Below, one piece after another: positions 54,974-63,903 of a stretch of 64,000 nt of DNA. The translations under genes and the position numbers were made by a program. The notes beneath the pieces were generated by a model. It did not search any database and had not been told where the DNA came from. It saw only the letters and a list, made by a program, of their open reading frames with translations. The first letter of the stretch is position 1, and each line of letters begins with the position of its first letter. The stretch comes from Acidimicrobiaceae bacterium (GTDB lineage: Bacteria; Actinomycetota; Acidimicrobiia; Acidimicrobiales; RAAP-2): NCBI GenBank assembly GCA_003170315.1, contig PNAH01000026.1:34312-98311 (forward strand). Reading direction: 5' to 3'.

Positions 54974-56131
54974 GTGTCCACCAGCCAGTCAGTGAGGCTG
55001 TTGTCACTCAACCAGAATCTGGCGGGATCCGGAATGCTTGGTCACGAGACTGCCGAACGTCGGATGCGCCAAATTGGCGCATCCGACGTTCGGCTGCAAT
55101 CGCTCGTCACAAAGCTCCCCCCGCTGGGGCTGGCCGGCCGGGTTGCGGGGCGACCGCTCCCGTGGCTTTGGTACCTTGACCTTGATTGGCATCCGACCCG
55201 CTGGCAAATCGTCGAGAGCCTTCGCGGCCGCCACACCTTGAAGAAACTGTTGAGTACGTTCGACGCCAACGTGGTGCACGTGAGCACGCACACAGCTGCG
55301 CTGTTATGCGTCCGGTTAATGCGGCAGCGTCCCTTCATGATTTCTGTCGATGTGCCGATTTGGCCTTGGCATGAAATGGGTATATGGCGACCGGTTCGGT
55401 CCTATAGCCGAGCATCGCTGTGGCTTTCCGAACAACTTGAGCGACGAGCTTTTGGCAACGCAGCGTTAGTGCTTGCATACTCAGAGTGGGCGGCCCACCT
55501 GGTCCAGCAAGAGTGCCCGTCCGCTCGAGTTCGGATCTGGCATCCCGGTGTGGACGCAAACCGGTTTAGCCCCGCGTCCCAGCGGCCAGCAGGAGGCGGC
55601 CACATTCCCTATCGCCTGCTCTTTGTAGGCGCGCGCTTTGCAGCCAAGGGTGGCGAGGACCTCCTTGAGGCGGTCGGCCATCGATTGGGTCGCGATATTG
55701 AATTAGACATCGTGACGCCCGACCCGGTGGCAAGTAGGCCCGGGCTGCGGGTCCACCACCTGGAGCCCGGGGCGCCACAATTGGTAGATCTCTACCGTTC
55801 AGCAGACCTGTTGTGCCTACCGACGAGGGGTGATTCCTTCGGTTGGGTAGTGCTTGAGGCAATGAGTTGTGGTGTGCCTGTTATAGCCTCGAGAATGGGT
55901 GCTATACCCGAGTTGCTCCGACCAGGCACTGCCGAGGCAGCTGGAATTGTGGTGGATGCGCGCGATCCCGCAGCATTGGCACAGGCACTGGACGAGTTGC
56001 TAGCTGACCCAGAGCGGCGCAGAAGCTTGGGCGCAGCTGGTCGCAGAGCGGTCCTCGCACGCCACTCGAGTGAGGTTCAGATGAAGCGCTTCCTAGAACT
56101 TGTCGGCGAAGTATTGGAGTCCGCGAGCTGA
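54974..56131 (+). CDS. Glycosyltransferase family 4 (with internal palindrome)
   Basis: 385 residues from the GTG at 54974, preceded by AAGGGA; a GTG at 54956 adds six residues. GT-B signatures: YRLLFVGARFAAKGGEDLLE, LYRSADLLCLPTRGDSFGWV and VVLEAMSCGVPVIASRMGAI (E-x7-E). A perfect 43-bp palindrome lies at codons 27-40 (55052-55094). Surroundings carry more unusual codons than the block around 38-45 kb. Probably another sugar transferase of this locus. Confidence 0.85.
   Translation: MSTSQSVRLLSLNQNLAGSGMLGHETAERRMRQIGASDVRLQSLVTKLPPLGLAGRVAGRPLPWLWYLDLDWHPTRWQIVESLRGRHTLKKLLSTFDANVVHVSTHTAALLCVRLMRQRPFMISVDVPIWPWHEMGIWRPVRSYSRASLWLSEQLERRAFGNAALVLAYSEWAAHLVQQECPSARVRIWHPGVDANRFSPASQRPAGGGHIPYRLLFVGARFAAKGGEDLLEAVGHRLGRDIELDIVTPDPVASRPGLRVHHLEPGAPQLVDLYRSADLLCLPTRGDSFGWVVLEAMSCGVPVIASRMGAIPELLRPGTAEAAGIVVDARDPAALAQALDELLADPERRRSLGAAGRRAVLARHSSEVQMKRFLELVGEVLESAS
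55052..55094. repeat. Perfect 43-bp palindrome inside a GT4 gene
   Basis: Two 21-base arms (55052-55072 and 55074-55094) are exact reverse complements around the single base A at 55073. The left arm begins GCCGAACGTCGG and the right ends CCGACGTTCGGC. The bases outside (T and T) do not pair. It lies 79-121 bases into the coding sequence and encodes residues around ERRMRQIGASDV. Confidence 0.9.
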
Positions 56132-56475
56132 TTAGACCCTTGCGACATCGGAGCGGAAAACGGCGCTAAGCGTACAGAGGGGCTGTCTGCGAGGGTCGAC
56201 CCCGTGGACGGGGGCCTGGACTGGCCCCACGGCGTGGCTGTGCCCATCAAATGTTCCGCTCGGACGAGGATGCGGCCCTGTTCGGCCCCCGTGAAGTCAG
56301 CGGCGGTCATGCCCACATCGTGGCTGAACTTGAGGGAACTAAAAGGGTCGCGCTGAGAACTTCGAGACGTTAATGTAAGGCAGTCCGGCGCCAACTTGGC
56401 GGGCGCCGGGGATCGAGGAGCGCTGGGTCTAGATGCGGTACAAGTGATCGCATCTGCTGAGGAGTAGAAAAAGAG
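56132..56475. other. Intergenic region
   Basis: Nothing recognised. The GAGGAGTAGAAAAAGAG near 56,458-56,475 probably contains the ribosome-binding site of the next gene. Confidence 0.35.
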
Positions 56476-57282
56476 ATGAGCGTTGCCGATTTCATTCGGT
56501 GGGAGATACGAAATGCCCCAAGACGCGCCACACAAGCTCGGCGAGTTGCGATTGATGAATTCGACCGCGCGCCGCATCGGCTCCACAAGGCTGCAAAACG
56601 CTGGCCTCTGCCCTCGACTCAGTTGGTATGCGTCTATCGGTACAGCAATCATGCCCACGTCGAGGCGATACTTGACAATTATGAAGTCCGAGCGGCGCTG
56701 TGGGCCCTTGACAAGACGCATCCGGCACTTGCTTCCCAGACGTGTGGTAGTGGGCCCGGTGGTCGATTTGCTCTCCTCAACAGACTCATCGGCGAGCTAC
56801 CTGAGGACGGCAGCCACTTGGTCATCACGGACGATGATGTCACTTTCGCTCCAGGCAGTCTCGCAACGCTGGTGAAGACTTCGGCCCATTTCGGTATAGA
56901 CCTGGCTCAGCCGGCTCACGGTCCGCTCAGTCACTGCTCGTTCGACTACAACCGATTTCAGCGGGGCGTCATTGGGCGTCGCACCATGTGGGTCGAAATT
57001 GGACCGACAGTATTATTCGGCCCAAAAGCTCGCGACGAACTCTTGCCGCTTCCGGAGAATTCGACAATGGGGTGGGGCCAGGAGGCAGTGTGGCACCAAG
57101 CAGCGAAGAATGGCCTGGCACTCGGTATCATCGATGGCGTCCGAATGCGCCACCGAGGCTATGTCGCCGCTTCCTATGACCTGGAGACAGCGGCAGCGGA
57201 GGACGCTAGAGCGCTCGCGAAATACGGGTTGACATCGCAAAGCGAAATGCAGATAACCATCTCCGCCTTAGCCATCGACTAG
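56476..57282 (+). CDS. GT-A fold glycosyltransferase-like protein
   Basis: 268 residues, starting at ATG. QLVCVYRYSNHAHVEAILDN and LVITDDDVTFAPGSLATLVK give a GT-A-like fold with a D-x-D (DDD) site; later MGWGQEAVWHQAAKNGLALG and VRMRHRGYVAASYD resemble DUF707-type putative transferases. Cytosolic. Ends 47 bp from the convergent GH26-like gene. Confidence 0.6.
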   Translation: MSVADFIRWEIRNAPRRATQARRVAIDEFDRAPHRLHKAAKRWPLPSTQLVCVYRYSNHAHVEAILDNYEVRAALWALDKTHPALASQTCGSGPGGRFALLNRLIGELPEDGSHLVITDDDVTFAPGSLATLVKTSAHFGIDLAQPAHGPLSHCSFDYNRFQRGVIGRRTMWVEIGPTVLFGPKARDELLPLPENSTMGWGQEAVWHQAAKNGLALGIIDGVRMRHRGYVAASYDLETAAAEDARALAKYGLTSQSEMQITISALAID

Positions 57283-57328
57283 TTGACTATCCAACGGGGT
57301 GAAGGGTCACTGTCGGGTAAGACCCCTA

Positions 57329-58660
57329 TTAGTTGCCGAACTCCTGTTGGTACGCCGCGTTGGACAGTGGTGTGCTGGAGCCCAGCACCATGGTGTTGCC
57401 CGCGACCTCGTCGAAGTACTGCTGGAAGGCGAAGTTTCCATTGTTGACCGCAGATCCAATCCCGTCAATGTAGGCGGGGTCGTCGCCCGATGGACTCGAC
57501 ACCAGACCCCACTCGGGAAAACTCATGGGCTTTCCTTGGGCGGCAGCGAACGCCTCAAAAGTGATCAGACCTGCAGGAACACGGGCCAACTGTGAGAAAG
57601 GCACTGCGGTATTGGGGTTCATGCACGACTGGTCATAGACGTCCAACCCCATAATGTCCACATACGCATTGCCGGGGTAGTAGTTCGCGTAAGGAGTTGA
57701 CGCAGTGCAGGAGTTGGGATTCCAGTCGATGAGGAAGTGCTCGCCCGAAGCGGAACGCAGCGCGGTGACTTCGTTGTCGAAGCAGGTCGCCCACAGGCTC
57801 TGCTCTTGGGTGGTGGTGCCGATGAAATCGCCCTCCCACGACCCATTCATTTCCCAACCGAGACGAATCACTGAATTCTGTAGACCGGCGGCGACAAGAT
57901 TCGTGCCGAGTTCTGAAGCGTACGTGTTGAAGTCTCCCGCCGCGCACGACTGCTCCCAACCCAGTGGGTTACTCGAGTCGGCGATACTCGCAGGGATCAG
58001 ACTTATTCCCAACACCATTTGACGGACCTGGGGATCTGCGGCGATCCATGAGGTGTATCCGGCACCTGATGGGCCAGTAAACCAAGGATCCGTCCAATCG
58101 CTCCAGGCCAGGTCCGACCCATATGCTCCGAGGCACGTCACCGTAGAACTGGTCAGGGCATCATAGCTGGCGATTGTGGACTGAAGAGCGGAGAGACTCC
58201 ACCCGACGTTGCTGTTAGCGGTGAGGCATTCGCTTCGCGATGCACCTGCCGTGATGGGCCCACCCGAAGAGGAAGGAGTCGATGGTGCGGTCGTCGGCGC
58301 TGTCGGGTCGGTCGTGGTCGTCGTCGGAGGAGCCGTGGTCGTCGTTGTCACCGGAGGTGTGGTCGTCGTTGCCGCGCCGCCGCCGCCGCCGCCAGGCGCG
58401 ACCGTCGCACCGGTCGACGTGGAGCTGATTGGAGACTGGCGGTCAAGCCCGAATCTGATCAGCTGGCTGATACCCGACTCCGACACGAAGACGTACGCGT
58501 GAGTCGCCGTTCCCGCAACCGCGGGGGTTGACCCGCTGGCCGAAGCATCGACGGTGATCATCGCCACGAGTGCAAAGGAGGTGACAGCAAGAGTCACGCC
58601 CTTTAGAAAACGGTGCGTCGTCTCGCCCTTAACAAATTTTGTGATTGTGCCCTTATTCAT
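57329..58660 (-). CDS. Secreted GH26-like glycoside hydrolase with Thr/Pro linker
   Basis: 443 residues from the ATG at 58660; a TTG at 58693 adds 11 residues. Signal peptide LKGVTLAVTSFALVAMITVD, a short N-terminal segment, a Gly-rich then Thr/Pro-rich linker (about 85-130), and a catalytic domain with IRLGWEMNGSWEGDF (acid/base Glu) and FPEWGLVSSPSG (nucleophile Glu). It is a paralogue of the protein at 45664-46830. Beta-mannanase-like or related endo-hydrolase. Placed at the opposite end of the transferase block. Confidence 0.75.
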   Translation of the reverse strand: MNKGTITKFVKGETTHRFLKGVTLAVTSFALVAMITVDASASGSTPAVAGTATHAYVFVSESGISQLIRFGLDRQSPISSTSTGATVAPGGGGGGAATTTTPPVTTTTTAPPTTTTTDPTAPTTAPSTPSSSGGPITAGASRSECLTANSNVGWSLSALQSTIASYDALTSSTVTCLGAYGSDLAWSDWTDPWFTGPSGAGYTSWIAADPQVRQMVLGISLIPASIADSSNPLGWEQSCAAGDFNTYASELGTNLVAAGLQNSVIRLGWEMNGSWEGDFIGTTTQEQSLWATCFDNEVTALRSASGEHFLIDWNPNSCTASTPYANYYPGNAYVDIMGLDVYDQSCMNPNTAVPFSQLARVPAGLITFEAFAAAQGKPMSFPEWGLVSSPSGDDPAYIDGIGSAVNNGNFAFQQYFDEVAGNTMVLGSSTPLSNAAYQQEFGN

Positions 58661-58833
58661 GTTGTATAAATTCACAGGCGCAAATCGCGGCAACGCCTAC
58701 GGTCCCACAACATTCACCCAACTTGGTCAGACAACGCGGTTTACCAGGACTTTTGGGGAATCTTTTGTATTAAAAAGTTGCGTCTCATTGACGCCGCGTA
58801 ATCAATCAACGCCGCCGACATCGTTCACCGTCT
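58661..58833. other. Upstream region of the GH26-like gene
   Basis: Nothing recognised besides TATACA-like sequence directly before the ATG (58,661-58,670), possibly a leaderless promoter. Confidence 0.3.
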
Positions 58834-59113
58834 TGAGCAACCCGCCAGCGAGCGCGGTGCGCCACATTGCGTGCGCACTGATAATGGCCCGGAGTTCGTC
58901 GCGAACGCGCCCAACGAGTGGTGTCGCATCATCGGATCCAGATCTCTCTTAATAGATCTGGACTCACCCTGACAGAACGCCTGAAACGAATCGTTCAACG
59001 CTCGAATTCGTGACGAGTTCCCAAACGGCCGGCAGTTCGACAGTCTCTTCGAGGCAAAGGTCGTGCTCGAAGACTGGCAACATGAACACAATCACGACTC
59101 GTGGACGGATTAA
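58834..59113 (+). pseudogene. Decayed IS3-family transposase C terminus
   Basis: In one frame, from about 58834 to the TAA at 59111-59113, the reading gives ERGAPHCVRTDNGPEFVA with the DDE-type DNGPEF, then ESFNARIRDEFPNGRQFDS and LFEAKVVLEDWQHEHNHDSW, the conserved end of IS3-type OrfB. Two in-frame TGA codons interrupt it, where Trp and Tyr are expected (SPW-QNAY-x-ESFN). A 9-bp dyad (58937-58962) lies inside. No inverted terminal repeats were identified. Confidence 0.75.
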
Positions 59114-59220
59114 TCAGATCGTGGCGCACCGACGGCTGGAACTCCGAGTCGAAACGTAACGAAGGCCCGTCGGTTCGATAGTACGAGAGGTCGGTGCGCC
59201 AAAGATGTTGACGGATCGTT

Positions 59221-60705
59221 TCAGCGGCGATGAAAGTGAATCACGCCCACACCGCTAATCGATCCGCTTTTCACTCGAATGAATCCATGGCTTCTCAGGC
59301 TGGATATGAATCCCCCCGTCCCTTTCACACTCCCGTCGTTCACCACCCACACGTTGCTGGGTGCGACCACGAAGGCGCTCGCACTCTCACGTAAATCGAG
59401 ACCCTCGATGAACGACTGATTCGACACTTGCGGCCAGCGGCGTAGCGGCGAGCCAGCGCGCTCCAAGTAATACTCGACTGCGGTCGTAATGGAATGGTCC
59501 GGCAGTGCGACCTCGCTCGTTGGGCTGGCGTTGCGCATGATGTACTGCGCGGCGCTCTGTAGATTTTCGAATTGGGATCTCGAGACGGTGACCGAGTTCG
59601 CAAAGAGAATGACCAGGATAGCGATCATCGCCCCGATGACGATTATTTGCCTTCGAACCGTTAACCGAGCCCGTAGCGCTCGCAGCGCGTACGTGATGAG
59701 TAACGCTAACGCAATCGCCATCCCTGGCACCGACGCGGTCACGTAGCGGTCCACGTAGATGAGATGTACTGCGGTTATGAGAACGAGAATCGCCGTTGGC
59801 ACGACTGCCCAACAGAGGCAGACGACCAACCGGTCGACTTCGAAACGAGACAGGGCCAAGTTGCGCCGGCGCCATCCGAATACGCATCCGGCAACCGTGA
59901 GGAGTCCGATTACCGCGACGATAACTGGATAGATCAGGTGCCCGAGCGCCGAGGATGCCGGCCCTTCAATGTCTTCCAGAAACGATTTCGGAGTTAGAGC
60001 GCGGATCCACGCAACTTGGCCCTGTTGATGTGCCACGAACGCTAGGAATGTCACTACTGCCACGACCAGTATTCCGATCGGTGCCAGCAATCTGCGCCAC
60101 TGACGACGAAACAACTGAGACTTCATCGCGGCGCTAGCTCCTAGCACGCTGAGTGGCGCCAAGACCATGAACAGTTGCAGCATGAGCGTCACTATCGCAA
60201 GAAAACTGAACAGCCATACCCAACGGACTTCTCCTCGATCGAACCACCTCATGAGGGCTGCGACGGACAGGACGGAAGTCAACGTTGCAAGGGCGTAGGG
60301 ACGGGTGTTCAGCGCTTCGGTGATCATGAGCGGACTTGTGCACGTAATGACGACGGCGAGGAGTCCGCACCAGAAGCCAGCTACGCGGTTGGCGAGAACT
60401 CCAACGAAATATACGGTAAGACCGTATGCGAGTAACGAGAGGGCTCTCGCCCATTGAATGCTGTACGACGGCTCGAGCCAAAAATGAAGGAGCGCGTAGT
60501 AGATCACGACCACACGGTCAACGACGAGAGACTGATGCCACAAGGCAGTCCAACCCAAATGTGCGGAGTAGAGCGAAGCCCCCTCATCCCGCGATATCGA
60601 CTTATTGAGAAAGGGCAGTAGCGCCGCCGAGGACAAAATCGAGACGATTGCAAATATGGCATTCGAAGCGCTTCCTGGTGTGCGCGCCGTCTTCGGAGAA
60701 ACCAT
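59221..60705 (-). CDS. GT39/ArnT-like membrane glycosyltransferase
   Basis: 494 residues from the ATG at 60705. About 11 hydrophobic helices; the first lumenal loop has SRDEGASLYSAHLGW with the Asp-Glu pair typical of GT-C enzymes of the GT39/ArnT type, and YALLHFWLEPSYSIQWARAL and YVDRYVTASVPGMAIALALL later. The C-terminal soluble domain is about 90 residues. It would use a polyprenyl-phosphate sugar outside the membrane, and the polyprenyl-phosphate synthase-like GT2 proteins in this locus could supply it. Confidence 0.72.
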   Translation of the reverse strand: MVSPKTARTPGSASNAIFAIVSILSSAALLPFLNKSISRDEGASLYSAHLGWTALWHQSLVVDRVVVIYYALLHFWLEPSYSIQWARALSLLAYGLTVYFVGVLANRVAGFWCGLLAVVITCTSPLMITEALNTRPYALATLTSVLSVAALMRWFDRGEVRWVWLFSFLAIVTLMLQLFMVLAPLSVLGASAAMKSQLFRRQWRRLLAPIGILVVAVVTFLAFVAHQQGQVAWIRALTPKSFLEDIEGPASSALGHLIYPVIVAVIGLLTVAGCVFGWRRRNLALSRFEVDRLVVCLCWAVVPTAILVLITAVHLIYVDRYVTASVPGMAIALALLITYALRALRARLTVRRQIIVIGAMIAILVILFANSVTVSRSQFENLQSAAQYIMRNASPTSEVALPDHSITTAVEYYLERAGSPLRRWPQVSNQSFIEGLDLRESASAFVVAPSNVWVVNDGSVKGTGGFISSLRSHGFIRVKSGSISGVGVIHFHRR

Positions 60706-61516
60706 GATTTTCGCTTCACTTTCAAGAAAGAAAAACCGGCTGAAGGGTCGTGACGTCAGTGTTCTCGAAACCTTAATCAAATACCGGTGCGATTTCGTAC
60801 GTTCGCAGCGACGCAAGTCTTGGAGCGGGCGACGGGAATCGAACCCGCGTTCTCAGCTTGGGAAACTGAGATTCAGAAATGAATGTGATTGCAGAACTGT
60901 TGCGCATTAAGCACTTGAAAGGTCGCGAGTTCCAACAAATGCCGTTGGATTCGGCTGCGAGGCGGCAGTCATTGGAAGTTCTGGTAGGCGGGAGCTCCCG
61001 CAGTATGCGCTTGTAATCTCATTTAAAATCCGGGCGTCAGGCTTGGAGGTACTTTTGGCCAAGTGGACCAGTAATTTCCGAGCACGCGCCCGTGTCTCAA
61101 GGATTCCGAAGTTACAACACTAAGGAATCAATGATTTCGATCCTCCAATCGAGATCCTCAATTGCCATTGACGAATCGCGAAACCCACGTGCATCCCACT
61201 CATAATCATCCCGATTTAGGCGTCAGGAGCAACCCTGGAGAATCGCCCAACGAAGAGGCTGAACGTCGAATTAGGCACTGAATTGATAGTCGGGGAAGCG
61301 ATTATTTAATTTCCTAATCGTGACTATCTTTGCAATTTGTGTTCTGACGGTCCTGGTCCGAGCCACTAAATAAATCTTCGAAGCTCGCGGTGGCGCTCTT
61401 AGGGAATCACAACGGATTCACACCCACTTGACAACGCACTCAAAAACTGGGATGGTGTTTTTCGCAAGGGCATATTCGAAGGATACGGCTTTGAAAAATA
61501 GCTCTGCGATCTTGGT
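60706..61516. other. Intergenic region with tRNA-Gly fragment
   Basis: Besides the tRNA-Gly fragment, TTGCAGAACTGTTGCG (60889-60904) matches 16 of 16 bases with the repeat copy at 10381-10396. The rest has no gene recognised; the part after 61,460 is a diverged copy of the region upstream of the GT2 gene at 39652. Confidence 0.55.
60821..60871 (-). tRNA. 3' half of a tRNA-Gly (CCC), truncated
   Basis: Read on the minus strand, the anticodon arm TCAGT-TTCCCAA-GCTGA (anticodon CCC) is followed by a perfect T arm (CGGGTTCGATTCCCG) and GCCCGC TCCA. The expected 5' half (GCGGGCG...) is missing: upstream sequence does not fold. So this is not a working tRNA but a fragment, as left by integration at a tRNA gene. 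Confidence 0.8.
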
Positions 61517-62311
61517 TTGAGATCCGGAATGTTCACCGACTCAACAAGTGAGTTCACGCCATTCCGGCTTTCGATAATCGTCCCCTCCTACAACGAGCAT
61601 TTGACCATTCTCAGGGTGCTAGATGCACTTTTGTCTCTTGACATACCTGGGAAAGAACTTGAAATCATTGTGGTCAACGATGGTTCCACTGACGGCACGG
61701 CAGAATTGCTCGAGTCATTTGATGACTCCAGATGCGTCAAAGTCAGTCACGCGGTGAACCTTGGCAAAGGTGCTGCAGTGCGAACGGGAATCGCTTCCGC
61801 CCAGGGCTCGCACGCACTCATTTTCGACGCCGACCAAGAGTACGACGTCGCCGATATTCCGCGATTGGTTACACCGATCCTGTCGGGCAGAGCCGAAGTG
61901 GTGTACGGGAATCGGATGTCCGGCTTCGGGACCGTGCACCCGTCCCTCTGGCACTCCGTCGGTAACAAGGCGATGACATTTGTTGCAAACATCATGTTTG
62001 GCTCTGCAATTTCTGACTTGCACACTTGCCTCAAACTCATCCCCATGCCACTTCTTCGTAGTTTTAAGCTCGACGAAAATGGTTTCGGATTGGATACCGA
62101 AGTAAGCGCTGAAATGCTTCGCGCCGGATTTCGTCCTTTCGAAGTCCCAATTAGCTATGTGGGTCGTAGCAAAGAAGAAGGAAAGAAGATTCGACTCAAT
62201 GACGCACTTCGATGTGTCTTCGTGCTCGTCAAAGTTCGTCTCCGGCCCGTCACTCCGTACGGGCGGCGAAATCGCGCTCTGACGCCTCGGGTACACACTT
62301 CTACGGACTGA
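61517..62311 (+). CDS. Glycosyltransferase family 2, paralogue
   Basis: 264 residues from a TTG at 61517, matching the start of its paralogue (an ATG at 61529 is possible). Same motifs as the protein at 39652-40446: LSIIVPSYNEHLTILRVLDA, VNDGSTDGT, NLGKGAAVRTGIASAQGSH, FDADQEYD and YGNRMSGFG. In the other copy an in-frame extension exists; here an in-frame TAG lies before the start. Opposite strand to the first copy, so the pair is an inverted duplication. Confidence 0.82.
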   Translation: MRSGMFTDSTSEFTPFRLSIIVPSYNEHLTILRVLDALLSLDIPGKELEIIVVNDGSTDGTAELLESFDDSRCVKVSHAVNLGKGAAVRTGIASAQGSHALIFDADQEYDVADIPRLVTPILSGRAEVVYGNRMSGFGTVHPSLWHSVGNKAMTFVANIMFGSAISDLHTCLKLIPMPLLRSFKLDENGFGLDTEVSAEMLRAGFRPFEVPISYVGRSKEEGKKIRLNDALRCVFVLVKVRLRPVTPYGRRNRALTPRVHTSTD

Positions 62312-62570
62312 ACACGGTCAGAACGGCCGACTCGTCATGTTCACTCGCGTAGTCGAAGTTCGCGTTCGGTCCCTGCGTGGCTGGGATCGTGGAATTCAAA
62401 AGTGGTCCCATAACCCTGGACATCATCACGACTTGGAAGTCCGGCGACCCGGCTTACCAATTTTATGGGCGCACACTAGGGTCTTACAATGATCGACCGG
62501 CACCGAAGTTGAGATTCGCCTTTCTCTTGTTCTCAAAGTCACTCTTTTCGAGGTACTGCCGGATGACCCC
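62312..62570. other. Intergenic region
   Basis: A short frame (62,377-62,574: VEFKSGPITLDIITTWKSGD) has no family; it may be remnant sequence from the decay of the neighbouring GT4 copy. Confidence 0.35.
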
Positions 62571-62798
62571 GTGAGTCGTCTTCGGGTAGCCCACGTGACC
62601 GACGGGGACCGAGCGGTCTTTTCTCCAACCGATTCTCTTCGCCCTTTCGACGTTTCACCTGTCTTAATTCGCAAGTTTGACTTCATGGAGGCGGCTTACA
62701 TGCCTCGTCTACAGCTCCTTCCGCTTCGCCTGGGCACATGGATCCGACGAGTGCCGCTCGGTATCACTTGGAACGAAGTGAGGAATCGAGAAGGATGA
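62571..62798 (+). pseudogene. Internally deleted remnant of the GT4 gene
   Basis: 75 residues. The start MSRLRVAHVTDG matches MKRLRVAVVSDA of the GT4 at 38423-39577, and IRKFDFMEAAYMPRLQLLPL with RRVPLGITWNEV matches its residues around 96-133. About 80 residues between are missing, and nothing after the WNEV remains. Its stop overlaps the epimerase start as ATGA, so the remnant may still be translated and coupled. Confidence 0.75.
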
Positions 62799-63751
62799 GA
62801 GTTCTTGTGACTGGCGCCGCTGGATTTATCGGCTCGACGACCGCCGAACTATTGCTGTCAAATGGTGACGAAGTTGTCGCTTTCGACAGTTTGGTCACCG
62901 GTCGATTCGAGAACGTGCCGCCAGGAGCGACGTTTGTAGAAGGCGACTGTGGTGACGTTGAATTGGTGAGGTCGCTAGGTCACTTCGATGCATGCGTGCA
63001 TTTCGCGGCCCGAATTGAGCCGAGCGAATCGATGAAGAATCCTGAGGACTTCTTCTCCAATAACGTTGCGTCGAGCTTTCGCCTCCTCGACGCGCTCATT
63101 AAGTCGGGCGTTGAACGGTTCATTTTTTCATCGTCGTGCGCGGTCTACGGCGACCAGATCGAGATGCCGATTGACGAGACTCGTACGACCCAGCCTCAGA
63201 GTCCGTACGGTCAGTCCAAACTTATGGTGGAAGATGGTCTGAGATGGCTGGTATCTGCGGGCCGGTTACGCGCGGCATCAATGCGCTACTTCAATGCGGC
63301 GGGGGGTACTCTGGCGCACCCGGAACGCCACATTCCGGAAGGTCATCTCATACCCATTGCACTGGATGCCGCCGATGGTCATCGAGAGTATCTCGAGATC
63401 TTCGGTAATGACTATCCGACACCCGATGGCACGTGCATTCGAGACTACATCCACGTTAAGGATCTCGCCGAGGCCCACGTGCTCGCCATCACTGCGCTGG
63501 AGAATCATCGTGAACTGGTGTTAAATCTCGGTTCCGGTGTGGGATATTCCAATCGCCAAGTTGTCGAGACGGTAAAGAAGGTAACGCAGCGCGACTTTGA
63601 AATCCGCTACTCAGGGCGCCGATCTGGCGACCCCGCGGTGGCAGTTGCCAGCAATGAGCGAGCACGCGTGATGTTGGACTGGCAACCTGAGCAATCGGAC
63701 ATTGAAGTCATTGTCGCCGACGCGTGGGCGGCCCGTCAGGCTTTAGGTTGA
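62795..63751 (+). CDS. galE: UDP-glucose 4-epimerase-like NAD-dependent epimerase
   Basis: 318 residues from the ATG at 62795 with GAGAAGG upstream. The extended SDR pattern includes VTGAAGFIGSTTAELL (NAD site), FSSSCAVYGDQIEMPI, the catalytic YGQSK and ASMRYFNAAGGTLAHPE, then DYIHVKDLAEAH, all GalE-type. It makes UDP-galactose or a related sugar for the glycan. The family is large, so the exact sugar is not fixed. Confidence 0.85.
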   Translation: MRVLVTGAAGFIGSTTAELLLSNGDEVVAFDSLVTGRFENVPPGATFVEGDCGDVELVRSLGHFDACVHFAARIEPSESMKNPEDFFSNNVASSFRLLDALIKSGVERFIFSSSCAVYGDQIEMPIDETRTTQPQSPYGQSKLMVEDGLRWLVSAGRLRAASMRYFNAAGGTLAHPERHIPEGHLIPIALDAADGHREYLEIFGNDYPTPDGTCIRDYIHVKDLAEAHVLAITALENHRELVLNLGSGVGYSNRQVVETVKKVTQRDFEIRYSGRRSGDPAVAVASNERARVMLDWQPEQSDIEVIVADAWAARQALG

Positions 63752-63903
63752 TCTGCGAATTGTGAACTTCGCCCTCGACGATGTTCACGACGGCTGGACT
63801 CGATGAGGTTCGGATTCGTGCGCGCACGGTGATTTGCGGTGGCGTGTGAGACGCGATGAAAAATGTGCTTGACCGCAGGTCACCATCGATTGATAATGGC
63901 GGT

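Noticed and set aside
58209-58502. Val-rich open frame opposite the GH26 linker
   Set aside because: Antisense reading of the Thr/Pro/Gly linker of the secreted hydrolase.
60889-60904. 16-base match to repeat copy C as a full repeat copy
   Set aside because: Flanks do not continue the repeat body or the CGTCGGGCC core, so only the shared 16-mer is claimed.
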